A stretch of 64,000 bases of DNA from the NCBI RefSeq assembly GCF_000471905.2, contig NW_006498435.1:2831570-2895569 (forward strand), written 5' to 3'. Each line of letters begins with the position of its first letter. Positions within the stretch are counted from its first letter, which is position 1. This document shows positions 12,166 through 23,077 of this stretch, in pieces. The notes beneath the pieces are model-generated. The model worked only from the letters and a program-made list of their open reading frames with translations, was not told the DNA's origin and did no database searches. This stretch comes from Amborella trichopoda (Eukaryota; Streptophyta; Magnoliopsida; Amborellales; Amborellaceae). Position numbers and translations under genes: made by a program.

Positions 12166-12171
12166 TTTATT
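12166..12171 (-). terminator. Polyadenylation signal AATAAA in the 3' LTR
   Basis: On the minus strand TTCAATAAAATTTTC lies about 75 bases downstream of the TATA box at 12244-12251, the spacing expected for the R region. The 5' LTR has AATGAA at the same place; element D has AATAAA at 61134-61139. Confidence 0.6.
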
Positions 12172-12243
12172 GAATTTTTCAAGAATGAATCGAGCGCCTT
12201 TTTTTTGTTTGTCCCGAACTTTTTAACAATGAGGTAGTGCCTG

Positions 12244-12251
12244 TTTATATA
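12244..12251 (-). promoter_or_regulatory. TATA box of the element B 3' LTR
   Basis: Minus-strand TATATAAA within CCTCTATATAAACAGGCA. The aligned site in element C reads TATATATAAACAAGC (30988-30997) and in the B 5' LTR TTTATAAACAAGC (about 28395), so the promoter position is conserved across the family. Confidence 0.7.
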
Positions 12252-13498
12252 GAGGTCTGCCCAAACATGGGGGGATTGATCAAAATTAGACTTCGTTGCT
12301 TAAAATTAATATTTAATTGAATTAAAATAAGTTCTAAAGATGGGTGCAAAAGAACTGTTTTGCCCCTATCTAATAATATGTGGAATTTCATAACAGTCCT
12401 TGTGGCTGCTCAAGAACTTGCACGATCTTCCGTGGCTGACCCGGGGTTGTTCTGATACCTGTCTGATCGAAAGATTATTATTTTCTTATAGGGCTCTAAA
12501 TGGCGATCATTTTGATACCAACTTCGAGCCATGAATTATCACGAGACTTGAAATTTGTTTGAATCATGGAAACTTCAGATCAATAGCATGATCTTTCCTT
12601 AATGTTTTTCTATGATTTCTTTATCATAGCGCACTAATCATGTCATCATGATCACGTGGCAACAAACAGAACACGATTTGGAGCCCGAACGAAGATTTTG
12701 CAACTTTTGCGTTTTGGCCGGAATCTGGAATGGCTGCTGGAATTTCAGTAATTTTGTTGGTCTCATGCACGAAATCTGATCGTCCATCATGTACATGGTT
12801 CGGACTAATGATAGTCCTGGACCTTATGCACACAATGGAATTGGTTTCGCATTGATCCGTCGTGTGAGCATCGTGATCTGGTCCATCGAATGAGGCTTGT
12901 CGCTGTTGAATTTTCTGCAATTCTTCATAGATCGGCAACTTCTCTCTAGCTTTTCTCCCTGGTCAGACATCATCATGGGATGTACCACATATTAAATTGT
13001 CCATCTTGATGAGACAAATATGTTAACCAAATTTGGGAGTGATCCAACTTAGAACGAGTGAGTTACAGGCCCCGAAAGTAACTACCTGTGACTGTAAAAA
13101 CAACCACCTTTAATGGTGTTATGGGGTTGTAAGACCGCACCGGAATAGTTTGGGGCCCCTTCGATTAAGCCGAAACTTAGCCCATAGAGGTTTTCGACTG
13201 TGTCAGATCTAAATGGTGGTTGTCCCACAGTAATTTGAAAGACTAAACATGTAGCTCCAGTTGTAAGGTCCGTTTCAGGGTACCATAGGCCAATTTTTCG
13301 AAAACTGTTTCTAGGTGTTCACGGCCGATGACATGTTTGATCGTGACGAAACTTGGCAGATGACCTTTTGAAGTGCTGATGATGATCTTGAGCAATTATG
13401 TGGCCATTCTAAGACTGTCGAGAATTTCCCACTATTTTGTAGGCTTTATTGATCTGCTTCCTACCAGGGACCAAGGTGCTGAAAAATACGTCCAAAAA

Positions 13499-13511
13499 GC
13501 TTGCCCCGCCA
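13499..13511 (-). other. Polypurine tract of element B
   Basis: Minus-strand TGGCGGGGCAAGC abuts the 3' LTR, where plus-strand cDNA synthesis would be primed. The same motif (CAGCGGGGCAAGT) abuts the element C LTR at 32328-32340. Confidence 0.75.
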
Positions 13512-13768
13512 AATGTTGTGCTTCAAGATAAGCAAGAAGTACAGTGATTCGAAAAGTTTCCTTCGGCTTTTACTATTTTCCATCCTAGCCACAGAACCAC
13601 ATGAACGTCGAGGAGATTCACGTAATGTAACTAGGGTGCTCAGACGTAGGGATGCATTGTTCGAGGGTCCATCCGTAGATACTTTAGGGGGAGAATAGAA
13701 TTTTTTGTGGCGTCTGTTTTCTGCTACACCATGTTTTATTTTGACGATCAGAGTACCATTATTGGTCT

Positions 13769-14085
13769 GTGCATGGGGAGAAGATCTATAAGAGAAGGAG
13801 AAAGTATGCACACTCTGTGCATGGGGAGAAGGTATATAAGAGAAGAAGAAGGCATGCACACTTCGTGCATGGGGAGAACGTCTATAAGAGAAGAAGAAGG
13901 CATACATACTCCATGCATGAGGAAAGGGTCCATAAGAGAAGAAGAAGGAATACACACTCCATGCATGGGGAAAGGGTTTATAAGAGAAGAAGAAGGCATG
14001 CACACTTTGTACATGGGGAGAAGGTCTATAAGAGAAGAAGAAGGCATGCACACTCCATGCATGGGGAAAGGGTCCTTAAAAAAGG
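13769..14085. repeat. Tandem array, 48-bp unit, ~6.5 copies
   Basis: Each unit contains GCATGGGGAGAAGGTCTATA followed by AGAGAAGAAGAAGGCATGCA. As 48 is a multiple of 3, several reading frames stay open on both strands; these are not taken as genes. The array is part of the region between the antisense gene and the 3' LTR of element B. Confidence 0.92.
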
Positions 14086-14089
14086 GTAA

Positions 14090-14570
14090 TGACTGAGCTA
14101 CATTGTCACCCAGCCCTGAAGAGGGATATCAACCGGGCTATCTGTTCACCCGGGACTGAAGAAGGATGTCGACTGGGCTACCTATTCACCCAGGACTGAA
14201 GAAGGATGTCGACTGGGCTACCTGTTCACCCAGGATTGAAGAAGGACGTCGAGTGGGCTACCTGTTCACCCAGGACTGAAGAAGGATGTTGACTAGGCTA
14301 CCTACTCACTCAGGATTGAAGAAGGACGTCAACTGGGCTACCTATTCACTCAGGATTGAAGAAGAACGTCCACTAGGCTACCTGTTCATCCAGGACTCAA
14401 GAAGGATGTCGACTGAGCTACCTATTCACCCAAGACTAAAGAAGGATGTCGACTGGGCTACCTATTCACTCAGGATTGAAGAAGGACACTGACTGGGCTA
14501 CCTATTCACCCAGGACTGAAGAAGGATGTCGGCTAGGCAACCTGCTCACCCAGGACTGAAGAAGGAGATG
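14090..14570. repeat. Tandem array, 40-bp unit, ~12 copies
   Basis: Units read TCGACTGGGCTACCTGTTCA followed by CCCAGGACTGAAGAAGGATG with scattered substitutions. It follows the 48-bp array directly. Confidence 0.93.
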
Positions 14571-14984
14571 AGGGGTGATTTTCATGTCTACTCCCTGTTA
14601 GACGTCTTGATGATGAAGGGAGTCTTGGTTGAGGCCGTCTGTGGAAGCGAATGTTGCATCCAGCTGATTTTATTGTTCTAAGCGCCCTTTGCGAGATTTC
14701 ACTTAGACTGGGGAAGTGGTGCCGTAGAGACAGTTTTCACCAACTTCTTGTTATTTGGGGCTCTTTTACCCATGACTTTTGAGCCATGTCCACCCATTTT
14801 ATCCATTTTTACTCATGATGCCCTTTCGAGTTTTCACCGTGCCCAGTTTTTATTTACGGAACCCTTTTACTCATGCTTTCATGAACATGCCCGTCCATCA
14901 TTTTTACTCATAGTGTTCCCTTGTTCAGGTATACACCATGCTCGTTATTCTTTTATATTTTCTTTTTGTGAGGACGTGTTTAAG

Positions 14985-15960
14985 GTCGTGCCTCCGGGAC
15001 TTGTGCAAAACAGTTTAACGTCATGCAGTCTGGACGTGAACTATGGTTTAAGGTCATACAGCTGGACCGTAATGGAGATGGATGGTAGTCTATGAAGGCC
15101 ATGGAGTGAGTATGGTGGTGGTTTGGCTCACTTGGTGGGATGGCTCGAGGCTACCTATGAAAGATGGGTGATATATGAAATGTGAGTGGACAATGGTGAC
15201 CCACTAACTTACAACGAGTTTGGATGACGAGATGGTTCGTCATTTTGTGGGCATGGGTGAGACTCACTGGAGAATGATGTATAGTGATGAGATGAATGAA
15301 CTCACCGGGGAGGTAATGACGGTGATGTGCGCACACTACCAAGGTTAGGAAAGGCTTGCGTGAAAGTGCATGTAGAGGCGTGTGCGCGTATGTGGGGGTA
15401 AGTTTTTTTTTTTTTGGGTCATGCCTCCGGGACCTTGGCAAAGCCGTTTCTCGTCATGCGGTCAGAACGTGCACTATGGTTTAAGGTCATATGGCTGGAT
15501 CGTGGTTATGCATTTTAGAGTCATACAACTAAGACCATGTAGTTCAAGGTCATGCAACTTGATCTCCGCCACAGTTTAAAGTCATATAGTTTGGACCATG
15601 GTGCTGAGCCTTTTAACATCATTCGGCTAGAACGTAGACTATGGTTTAAGGTCATATAGTTTGGACCATGCAGTTTAAGGTTGTGCAACTAAACCTTCGC
15701 TACAGTTTAAGGTCATATAGTTTGGACCTTGGTTATGCAGTTTAAGGTCGTACAGCTAGAACCATGCAGTTTAAGGTCGTACAACTAGACCTCCACTACA
15801 GTTTATGGTCATATAGCTTCGATCATGGAGTTTAGGGTCGTGCATCTTGACCAAGGATGTGCAGTTTAGGATCATACAGCACGGACCGTGGAGTTTAAGG
15901 TCATGCATCTAGACCAGGGCTATGCAGTTTAGGGTCATGCAGCACAGACCATTGTGTGGA
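14985..15960. repeat. Degenerate repeat array built on GTTTAAGGTCATACAGCTGGACC
   Basis: About twenty irregular copies of a core that reads GTTTAAGGTCATACAGCTGG or close variants, spaced roughly 30-60 bp. A non-repetitive stretch (15080-15410) splits it in two. The left flank (14700-14930, 'TTTTACTCATGG' motifs) matches element C at 33190-33480. Confidence 0.75.
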
Positions 15961-16549
15961 TTGCCATGTAAGTTGAGCTCCATGGGGAATAGGCCTGTGG
16001 ACGGTAATTTGACTCCCTGGGGATCAAATGATTAAGACCACTCACAAACTGAGGGCTAGGTGGAAATGGTGTCCTGATGAAGGATGACCAGCAGAAGTGG
16101 ACCTTGTTGTGGTTTTTAAAGGGGGTAAGGCCCTGTCTGAGGTGAAGGATGAGACTTTATGACCGGTAACCCGACTCCCTGGGGGTAAGGTAGCTTAGTG
16201 TGAAGCTGATCCACTGGGTATTGGGAAGGTGAGAATGATCCTAACTTCATTGAGGATGATGGGCCGCAATATGGGTATGACTCCTAATGGGGGATGTGGG
16301 ACAGCTCATGACTCCATTGGGGAGGTCACAGCTTAGGTGCAACAGCAAGTCTACTAGGGATGACACATCCAGGCTTTAGGTGCAACTCCACTCAAGATAG
16401 TGGTAGGGCATACACGGCTTGAAATACGGCTGTTGCCATGTGTAGCGCTGATGGTTTATTGCGACCATTCAACCAGCGCTGAGTTCTCACAACACAAATG
16501 GCGTTGTGAATGACCTGTGGTATTATCTGAAGACAACCGATGCTGAGTT

Positions 16550-16870
16550 AACTGGCATTGGGGTCGTTTTGGAGACACACCCAGCGCTAAGTCAACTGGC
16601 GCTAAAGTTGTATCTGGAAACACACCTGACGCTAAGTCAACCAGCGTTAAGGATGTATTTGGAAACACACCCGACACTAAGTCAACCAACTCTAGGGTTG
16701 TATTTGGAAATACACCCGGCGCTAGGGTTGTATTTGGATATGCACCCAGCCCTAAGTCAACCGGCGCTAGGGTTGTATTTGGAAATACACTCGACGTTAA
16801 GTCAACCGGTGCAAGGGTTGTATTTGGAAACACACCCAACGCTAAGTCAACCGACACTGGGGATGGATCG
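16550..16870. repeat. Tandem array, about 42-45-bp unit, ~7 copies
   Basis: Units read CGCTAAGTCAACCGGCGCTA followed by GGGTTGTATTTGGAAACACA. Frames stay open on both strands because the unit is near 45 bp, giving a 15-residue peptide repeat with no known counterpart. It lies just upstream of the antisense-gene TATA box. Confidence 0.88.
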
Positions 16871-16985
16871 ATGAGAGTTACCTCGGGCTTTGTGTCGAAG
16901 CTCGACCTGACTCATTGTCACTGGGCCTTCCTTGGGCGCAACTGGAATTTCGAAGTTGTGAAGGGCTTTAGAGGGTAGTGTAGTC

Positions 16986-16993
16986 TATATAAG
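16986..16993 (+). promoter_or_regulatory. TATA box of the antisense (plus-strand) gene in element B
   Basis: TATATAAG within GTCTATATAAGGGGGG, 643 bases upstream of the ATG at 17636. Element C has TATAAAAG (33890-33897) 134 bases before its corresponding ATG. Promoter activity is inferred from the motif and conservation of layout. Confidence 0.55.
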
Positions 16994-17309
16994 GGGGGAA
17001 AGACTCGTTTTCCCTTATTTTTTTGCCAAGGGTAAAAACTTAAACACATGTTTTCTTTAACCGTGAGGAAAGAGCGCTCTATTGAAGTTTTTGGCAAGCA
17101 GTGGGACCTCAACAATAGTTTATGCAGGGAAGAACCTTCGGCAAACAACAAGATTCTGTACGGTTGTTGGAGGTGAACTGTTGTCCTTGGAAATCATACG
17201 GTTACTAAGCGCACGTGTGTCAAGCAGCATCGAAGGACGTGGCGATAGCTGTCAGTCGGCACGACTGATTTTGAGGTGTCACATCTAGGATTCGTGGCAC
17301 GTGTGATAA

Positions 17310-17595
17310 ATTCACTTTCAATAGGCGCTGGCCTTAGACAAGCTCAACGGTGCTGGGGAGGTGGCATTCAACTAGCACTGAGTGCTGAAATACTCAACTG
17401 GCGCTAGTTGTTGGCATTCAACCAGCGCTGAGTGTTGAAAGACTCAACCGGGGTTGAGTGCTAAAAGACTCAACTGTCGCTAAGTGTTGGTATTCAACCG
17501 GCACTGAGCATTGAGAACTTCACCCGACGCTAAGTGTTTTGAGAGGATCAGTCGGCGCTGAGTGTTGGACAGACTCAACTGGGTCTGTTCCAGTG
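17310..17595. repeat. Degenerate repeat array built on CAACTGGCGCTGAGTGTTG
   Basis: About nine copies of a roughly 30-bp unit (ACTCAACCGGCGCTGAGTGT and variants), between the TATA box and the ATG of the antisense gene. It would form part of its 5' untranslated leader. Confidence 0.75.
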
Positions 17596-17635
17596 TATAG
17601 GTTACTTTTGGGAGTGAACCACTCAGCCCTTTGTA

Positions 17636-19744
17636 ATGGCTAGTTCCTCTTACCAGATCCCCGACGTGAAGAGGCTCCCCAGGGAAGGAGAAATCGGCGC
17701 CCGTGACTTTACGAGTGAAGTTTTATCAAGAGGGGAACCCATTTGGCTGACGCAACCGTTGTGTGAACCAGAGTGGCCTCTTAGCGTCACTTTTATTACT
17801 GACCCTATATGATTTGAAGTGCGGGACGACAATAGTGGCAATGTCTATATGGAAGAAGGGATGGCACTTCTTCACTGTATGCATCGAAACAAATCCTCCG
17901 GGGAGAACTCACCCACCTTGGGGAAGAGAATGGTTCAGACAAAGGGATTATTAAGGTGTTCGGTCAAAGGCTTCCGGATTCAGGGAGAGCATCAATGCTT
18001 GAAGGGATACGCTTCCTAGACTGTCAAGGTATTGGCTTTGTATGGAAGCGTTCTTGAGCAAACTTTGCTATTAGTGGTGGTCCAGTGTTCAGGCAGCTAC
18101 TATGATCATTGCTCTAATATAGTAAAGGTATTGCTGGAGACATGGAGCCATGTGAGCAATACTTGGCTTCTTGGTCATGGCGAAGCAGGAATCTCTTTAC
18201 TAGATCTTCACTTTATTAGAGGTCTCCCAATGCTCGGGGCTATGTATGACGAGTTTGTGCCCTCCAACTCAGCCATCTTTGGTGGCATTCACTTGGGGGG
18301 TGAAGAGCCGCTGGCCAACCTTCCTAAGATCTTTGAGGTCTACCAGTCAATTGTTGGCCGATCTAGGAATGGTAGGGTCACCTTTACAGACTGGGTGAAA
18401 TTCTTTAGTGGGGATTATCCTGAGGGCAGTCAGGGTACTCCAAAGGGGAAAGGGAAGACAGTTGCAAAGGAGACACCTCCTATATATTAGCTCGAGGCTG
18501 ATGATGACCGTGTCTTCTTGGCCGCCTACCTGGCCTTAATTTTTGTGCAAGTTCTTGCCTCCTGGCTGGGGGGACGACATTCGCCTAGGGGTACTATATG
18601 TGGCATGCGACATAGCTAGAGGGCACAAGTATGCCCTTGCTCAACCAGTCCTATGCAACATATACCATGGTTTAGGGGCCATCTCTTGAGGAAAGGCCTA
18701 TAAGGGCAAGGAGGGAGGGAATGACATCATAGGAGGATAAGCTTTTCATGGGGACTTTAAAATCCCATTCCATGTGCATTACGTGTACGAGTGGTTAGAG
18801 GCTTATTTTCCTAACACCTACGTCAAGCATCAATGCTCAGGAAATAAGTTGTGGCCCTTCTTGATGGAGATAGCATACCATAGGGCCATCTTCCATACGC
18901 CAGGGGAAGCTCGGGGCCTATTAAAAAATAATTCTTTGAACATGAGAAGAGTCCCTTTTCCCGTTGGGAGCTTCATCGACCGTCCTTTTGTCGATGAGTT
19001 GGGAAACGAGCTGGACGGTGCCCCAACAATGATTAACGAACTCATGTTCATGCTGAGCATCAGAGGGGGAGTCTTAACTTATCGGACTCCACACAGTGCT
19101 CAGCTAGAGGGATATTTCCCCCAAAGCTGTGCCCGTCAACACGAGCTTGACCAAAGCAGCCCCTTCGCGGTATTCTTCAAGAAGCACCAGAGTAAGGTGT
19201 ATAAGGGGAGCGCAAAGGAGCTTGGCCTTTCCGAGAGTGTTGGCTGCTGGAACATGTACGAACTGCTTGGTCCATATGTCTTGAAGTGATAGAGACCAGC
19301 AAATACATGCTACCTTACTTTGGTAAGAGAGTCCGAACAACTAAGGCATATGCAAATTGGTGGAGAATCACCAGTAAGGGCTCTTGGGAGAAAGACCACC
19401 CTTGGAAAGGAGTGAATGGCAACTGGCGCCAAGACACCCGACAAAGGAGGCCAGCGGATGCTCCTGCTCCTGGTGAGGTATTCTTCTTGGATTATCCCTC
19501 CAACTGGCAGGGTTTAGGGCTTCCACACGAGATAGCAGTTCACAAGGCCTCGTCAGAGTTCCTTGCAATGAAGACGATAACCGGAAGTGTTTTTGACAAT
19601 CTTAGCTCAATCTTGGACTGGGATGAGGGGCGACAGGTCCCTGGTTATGAGAAGCGCCCACCACAGGACTTGAATGCCTTAATCGGGAGCGGTCCCCACA
19701 GCAAATTGGCTGGAGGGCCTCCTCAAGGGGTGGATCTGAGGTAG
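17636..19744 (+). pseudogene. Antisense ORF of element B: plant mobile domain (PMD) part
   Basis: Plus strand, opposite to element B. The frame starts at ATG 17636 (MASSSYQIPDVKRLPR) and, through several stops and frameshifts, reads the plant mobile domain typical of MAIL1/MAIN-like proteins and of transposon-borne copies. Landmarks are VLLETWSHVSNTWLL followed by LLDLHFIRGLPMLGA and YDEFVP (18032-18490), then the C-terminal half VHYVYEWLEAYFPNTYVKH, HTPGEARGLLKNNSLNMRR (18774-19289), and WWRITSKGSWEKDHPW (19286-19744). Breaks include stops at about 17811, 18018, 18488 and 19287. The domain's biochemical role in transposons is not established; host PMD proteins act in gene silencing and development. 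An additional antisense ORF between pol and 3' LTR is known from the Tat lineage. Confidence 0.8.
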
Positions 19745-19760
19745 CAGTTCTTACTCCGAC

Positions 19761-21284
19761 ATGGGAAAGAAAAGAAAACGCCCAACTGCTGCGGACACTC
19801 GTGTAGTGTGTTCAAGTAGTGGGTGTACTCGAAAGCGGAAAAGCGACAAGCTCCCCGTGGTGTCAGAACTAGAAGGTAGCCCTTCCTCTTCTGATTTTCT
19901 AGTATCCCCTTTGTGTTTTCTGAACCATCTTCTGCTTCTTCTAAAATGTTTTCTTTCTCTTCAGAAACCGAGACAGAGGACTCTAAGAGCTCTGAGCATA
20001 TTGACATTGCTTCTGATCGGGAGGGGACTCTTGACCTTATGTAGGAGCCCTCAAGTCCAGGGGCGGCTAGGATGGAGACCGAGGAGGATGAAAGCTCCGA
20101 AGAAACTGCTCTAGAGAGGGGCTCTGATGTCGATGTGGCCTCCATGCATGAGGAGCTTAGTGCCTTGACCGAGGCAGTGGTTGTGGATCAAGAAGAAGAG
20201 CTGGAGTTGATGACATGCCCGAGACCTAGAGGTTGCTCTTCCTATGGTCCCAAGTCATGAAGATGAGGGGGCTGAGCTCTTTGTGGCTGAAGTTCTAGCT
20301 ATTGAAGGCGAGGGCCACGTGGAGGAAGCCGTTTCCAAGGATGAGTTAGGTGGCGAAGGCCAAAGAGAAGAGGCCATTCCTGAACTTGGTCATGCTGAGG
20401 TGATAGCTCAGGAGAGTAAAGAACAAAGGGGACTCGTTCCTCTCCAGCCTGTTGAGACAGAAGTGGAGGTCCTTGTAAGAGAGGGTCAAGACAGTGAGGC
20501 TGGCCTCGAAGAGGCCGTGCAAATTGAGGCCGGGGCTGCTTATGAGCCTGACGGGAAAGAAGCTCTAGGATTTGCCCTCGTTTCAGAGGAATAAGTGGCT
20601 CAGATGGTTATCACTTCAACAAGCCCGGTCCTTGAGGTCGAGGTGTCTTATGTTGTGGTGGCCTCAATAGCACCATCTAGGCCTGTTTTTGGTGGTGTTT
20701 CCAGCATGATTGAAGGCATGCTTAGAGCAGGCCTCCAGGGCTTGAGGGAGCTGCCTTTCAATGAGCTGAGAGAAGGTTTGGTCAAACTAAGGGAGTTTGT
20801 TGGGACTATTGCGGTCAGGATGGCGCCAAAGGTGCTTTCTCATTTTGATGCAACTCTAAACGAGTTGGAGAACTGGCAGTTGGGAGTGCTACATCTCGAG
20901 GAAGAAACCAAAAGGGTAGCCTCCTTGGAAGAGTTAATCTTGCGCAGTCGCGAGAAGATAAATGCTTGTCTTGAGAAGAACGCCCTGATAGCTGGCTACC
21001 AGCAGGACCTCAAGAAAGAGGCACAAGGGAGCTTCAAGAGAATGATCGAAGTCAGAGAGGCAATGTGAACACTGAAAGAAAAATTCACGGGCCTCGAGAT
21101 GGAGATGGCTCAAAGGAAGGCCATGGAGGCCTCTTTCAAACTCGATGGCACAATTGAGTCAAAATCTATGGTGATGACAGAGATGACTCAAACAGTGGTG
21201 AAGCTGAAGGCACATCTTCAAGGCACCAAGACTTCTCTTGAAACCCACAGTGCAGGGATCAATAAGATGATTGATCATTTCTGA
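19761..21284 (+). pseudogene. Antisense ORF of element B: acidic and coiled-coil C-terminal part
   Basis: Downstream of the PMD part the same strand stays largely open in overlapping frames. There is a basic, Ser-rich start (MGKKRKRPTAADTR at 19761), a strongly acidic segment (20072-20594, rich in Glu and Val), then a helical, heptad-like segment (20595-21068: LNELENWQLGVLHLEEETKR) and a second one (21099-21284), all ending before an AATAAA at 21341. The layout (basic patch, acidic linker, coiled coil) suggests a multimerising tail of the PMD protein. Frameshifts near 20090 and 20250 and stops at 20592 and 21066 break it. I do not recognise a named family for this part. Confidence 0.6.
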
Positions 21285-21340
21285 GCATGTCATTCCAACT
21301 TTTTTTTTTTTTTAGCACTTGTAAAAAGTTTTGACTGGTG

Positions 21341-21346
21341 AATAAA
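21341..21346 (+). terminator. Polyadenylation signal of the antisense gene
   Basis: AATAAA 57 bases after the last stop of the antisense ORF, preceded by a T-rich run (21300-21313). With the TATA box at 16986 it frames a self-contained plus-strand transcription unit. Confidence 0.5.
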
Positions 21347-21349
21347 GCT

Positions 21350-22170
21350 CTTCTCTTTTGATTGACTTTACTCTCTTTACTTTTGCTGCGCTTCATGTGA
21401 TTTTTTCTTTTTTGAATGCCTCTCGAAACTTTCATTGTCCCATGAGACTAATACCCTAGGACTTGTTTAGCCCCATAGTGGGCTGTCGCGGCTTGGATAG
21501 CTTCGAAATAGGGGGTCATTGCTTTTTCTCCTTACAATGTTTTATTGGCCAGAGGCTCATAGTTTATTTTCCTCATGATTTGGTGAGCCTGATTGCTATA
21601 GATAGTCTAGTCAGGAGGGGCTCGGCCTCCATTAGTGGTGCCTTTACTTCAAGCTCGTCGTAGCTTTCAGTCTTTGGCACAAACTCTTTGAGATGATTTG
21701 AGGCGATACGCATGAACTCCAATTGGCTCTTGAGGCTGCGGACTTCGGTTCTCAAGTTTGCTAGAGGATCCTGCCCATGAGAGGAAGGAAGTTGCCTTCT
21801 CCGAACTTCTCTCCTGAGAGACCGAGGAAAAGTAAAACTTTTGGTTGGACAACGGTCTGAAGAACATCCTCTAAACTTATAGCAACCTGATTTTGAAAGA
21901 CTTTTCGTGGCCGTTGTCACGCTGCTTCAGCTTTCAAGAATGCAATGGGGATATGCAAGACTTTGTGATGGTTCGGCGTATAGGTGACTCTTGGAGCCGG
22001 GAATTCTACTCCCATGGCTTGCTCGATCTCAGGAATGAATTTTGGCTCATTTTATGGCCAAGGTAGCTCAGAACTGGTGGCAGAGGGTAAGGACTCTTTT
22101 TCGAATGAAGAAGGAGTTTCTTGAGGGATGATCGTTGGAATGTTGGAATGAAGAATAGTTAGGGGAAAAA
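21350..22170. other. Junction between antisense gene and protease remnant; RT to integrase missing
   Basis: In a complete element this interval should hold RT, RNase H and integrase on the minus strand. I see none of their motifs. A 115-residue minus-strand frame (21573-21920) with a weak heptad pattern (LANLRTEVRSLKSQLEFM) is unassigned. Confidence 0.5.
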
Positions 22171-22177
22171 TTCCGCC

Positions 22178-23010
22178 CTACCTGTCTTCCTTGAACATGT
22201 TCACTAACGTCCTCCCAACACCCTCAACATCTTCATGAGACAAGGACACAGTCTTGCTTGTAGACTCGTGACCTTCTTCTCTCAGCTTTCGAGGCGACGC
22301 CAGATCTGTGAAGTAATATTTTGTATCTGCATAGTGAGTTTCAGCTACAAGGAATGGTCTTTTGTCAGCATAGACCGTATGTTGTCTCCCGTCTCGACTA
22401 TACTTGAAACATTGGTGCAATGTTGATGGCACCACCCCTTTATAATGGAGCCATGGACGATCGAGGAGAATATTGTACGAAGTGTCGGTGTCGATTACAT
22501 GAAACTGGGCGTAATCGTTCAGCTCATCGATCTTAAAACAAAGGCGTATCGTGACGGTCGGTTTCTCTCATGATTGGTTAAACCCCTAAACTGTGATGTG
22601 GGTCGGGGTAGGGTCTTCGGACCCCAACCCTAATCGAGTAAGGACCCTTCTTGGAATGAGGTTGACTACCGACCCTCCATCTAAATGATTTGGTTGATGG
22701 GGTATGCATGTAATTCTCCAACAAGAAAGAGAGGGCGATTATGAAACTTTTACCCTAGCAGCAGATCATCCTCTAAAAAGGTGATTGCCATACATCCTTG
22801 TAGAATTGCCAGGTCTATCTCGATAAGTTCTACTTCGGTCTCGTATACTTCTGGGTCAGAGAGAGCTTGAACTAAAGCCATTCTGTAATCCTTTGAAAGC
22901 ATGAGGGCGTCATAGATACTGAGAAGGGCTGGAAGCTTCCGCATATGCCCTATCACATCATATTTCACTTTCTCTTGATCAAGGCCCTGTGCTCTTGGTC
23001 CTACCACTAG
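22178..23010 (-). pseudogene. Gag-protease linker and protease C-terminus of element B
   Basis: Sense order on the minus strand is KYDVIGHMRKLPALLSIYD with DALMLSKDYR (22965-22880), an undetermined protease core, then DRPWLHYKG followed by PSTLHQCFKYSRDGRQHT (about 22460-22370) and an acidic tail ending at 22178. These match element A at 9546-9590 and 9100-9190. No D-T-G or D-S-G active-site triad is recognisable between them. The frame is interrupted at about 22730 and 22450. Confidence 0.75.
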
Positions 23011-23077
23011 TTTGGTAAGTATATTAGGTTGAGGAGTAGGTTTGGGTAAAGATGGTTTATTTGGCCAATTGGCTAAC

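Larger units (their letters stand above)
10200..13498 (-). repeat. 3' LTR of element B
   Basis: It aligns over its whole length with 26869-29688, for example TGGTTAGGTGCC at the left edge, TTACTCGGGCTGACTC in the middle and CTACCAGGGACCAAGG near the right edge. Its sense start lies immediately after the PPT and has lost the TG (TTTTTGGACG instead of TGGTTTGAATG in the 5' LTR). It contains an internal tandem array, a TATA box, a polyadenylation signal and an assembly gap. Confidence 0.85.

Noticed and set aside
11405..12182. Reading frames running through the N block
   Set aside because: Most residues are undefined and the defined ends are CT/GA low-complexity LTR sequence.
13461..14096. Open frames on both strands over the 48-bp array
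   Set aside because: Open only because the repeat unit is a multiple of three; no start context or relative outside the array.
14090..14570. CRISPR-like direct repeats
   Set aside because: The 40-bp units are contiguous without unique spacers, in plant retrotransposon DNA.
16456..16874. Opposed 122-133-residue frames with 15-residue peptide repeats
   Set aside because: Same reason: a 42-45-bp tandem array keeps both strands open.
21573..21920. Minus-strand frame with heptad pattern as a separate gene
   Set aside because: No family match, no start context and located at a rearranged junction; left as unassigned.
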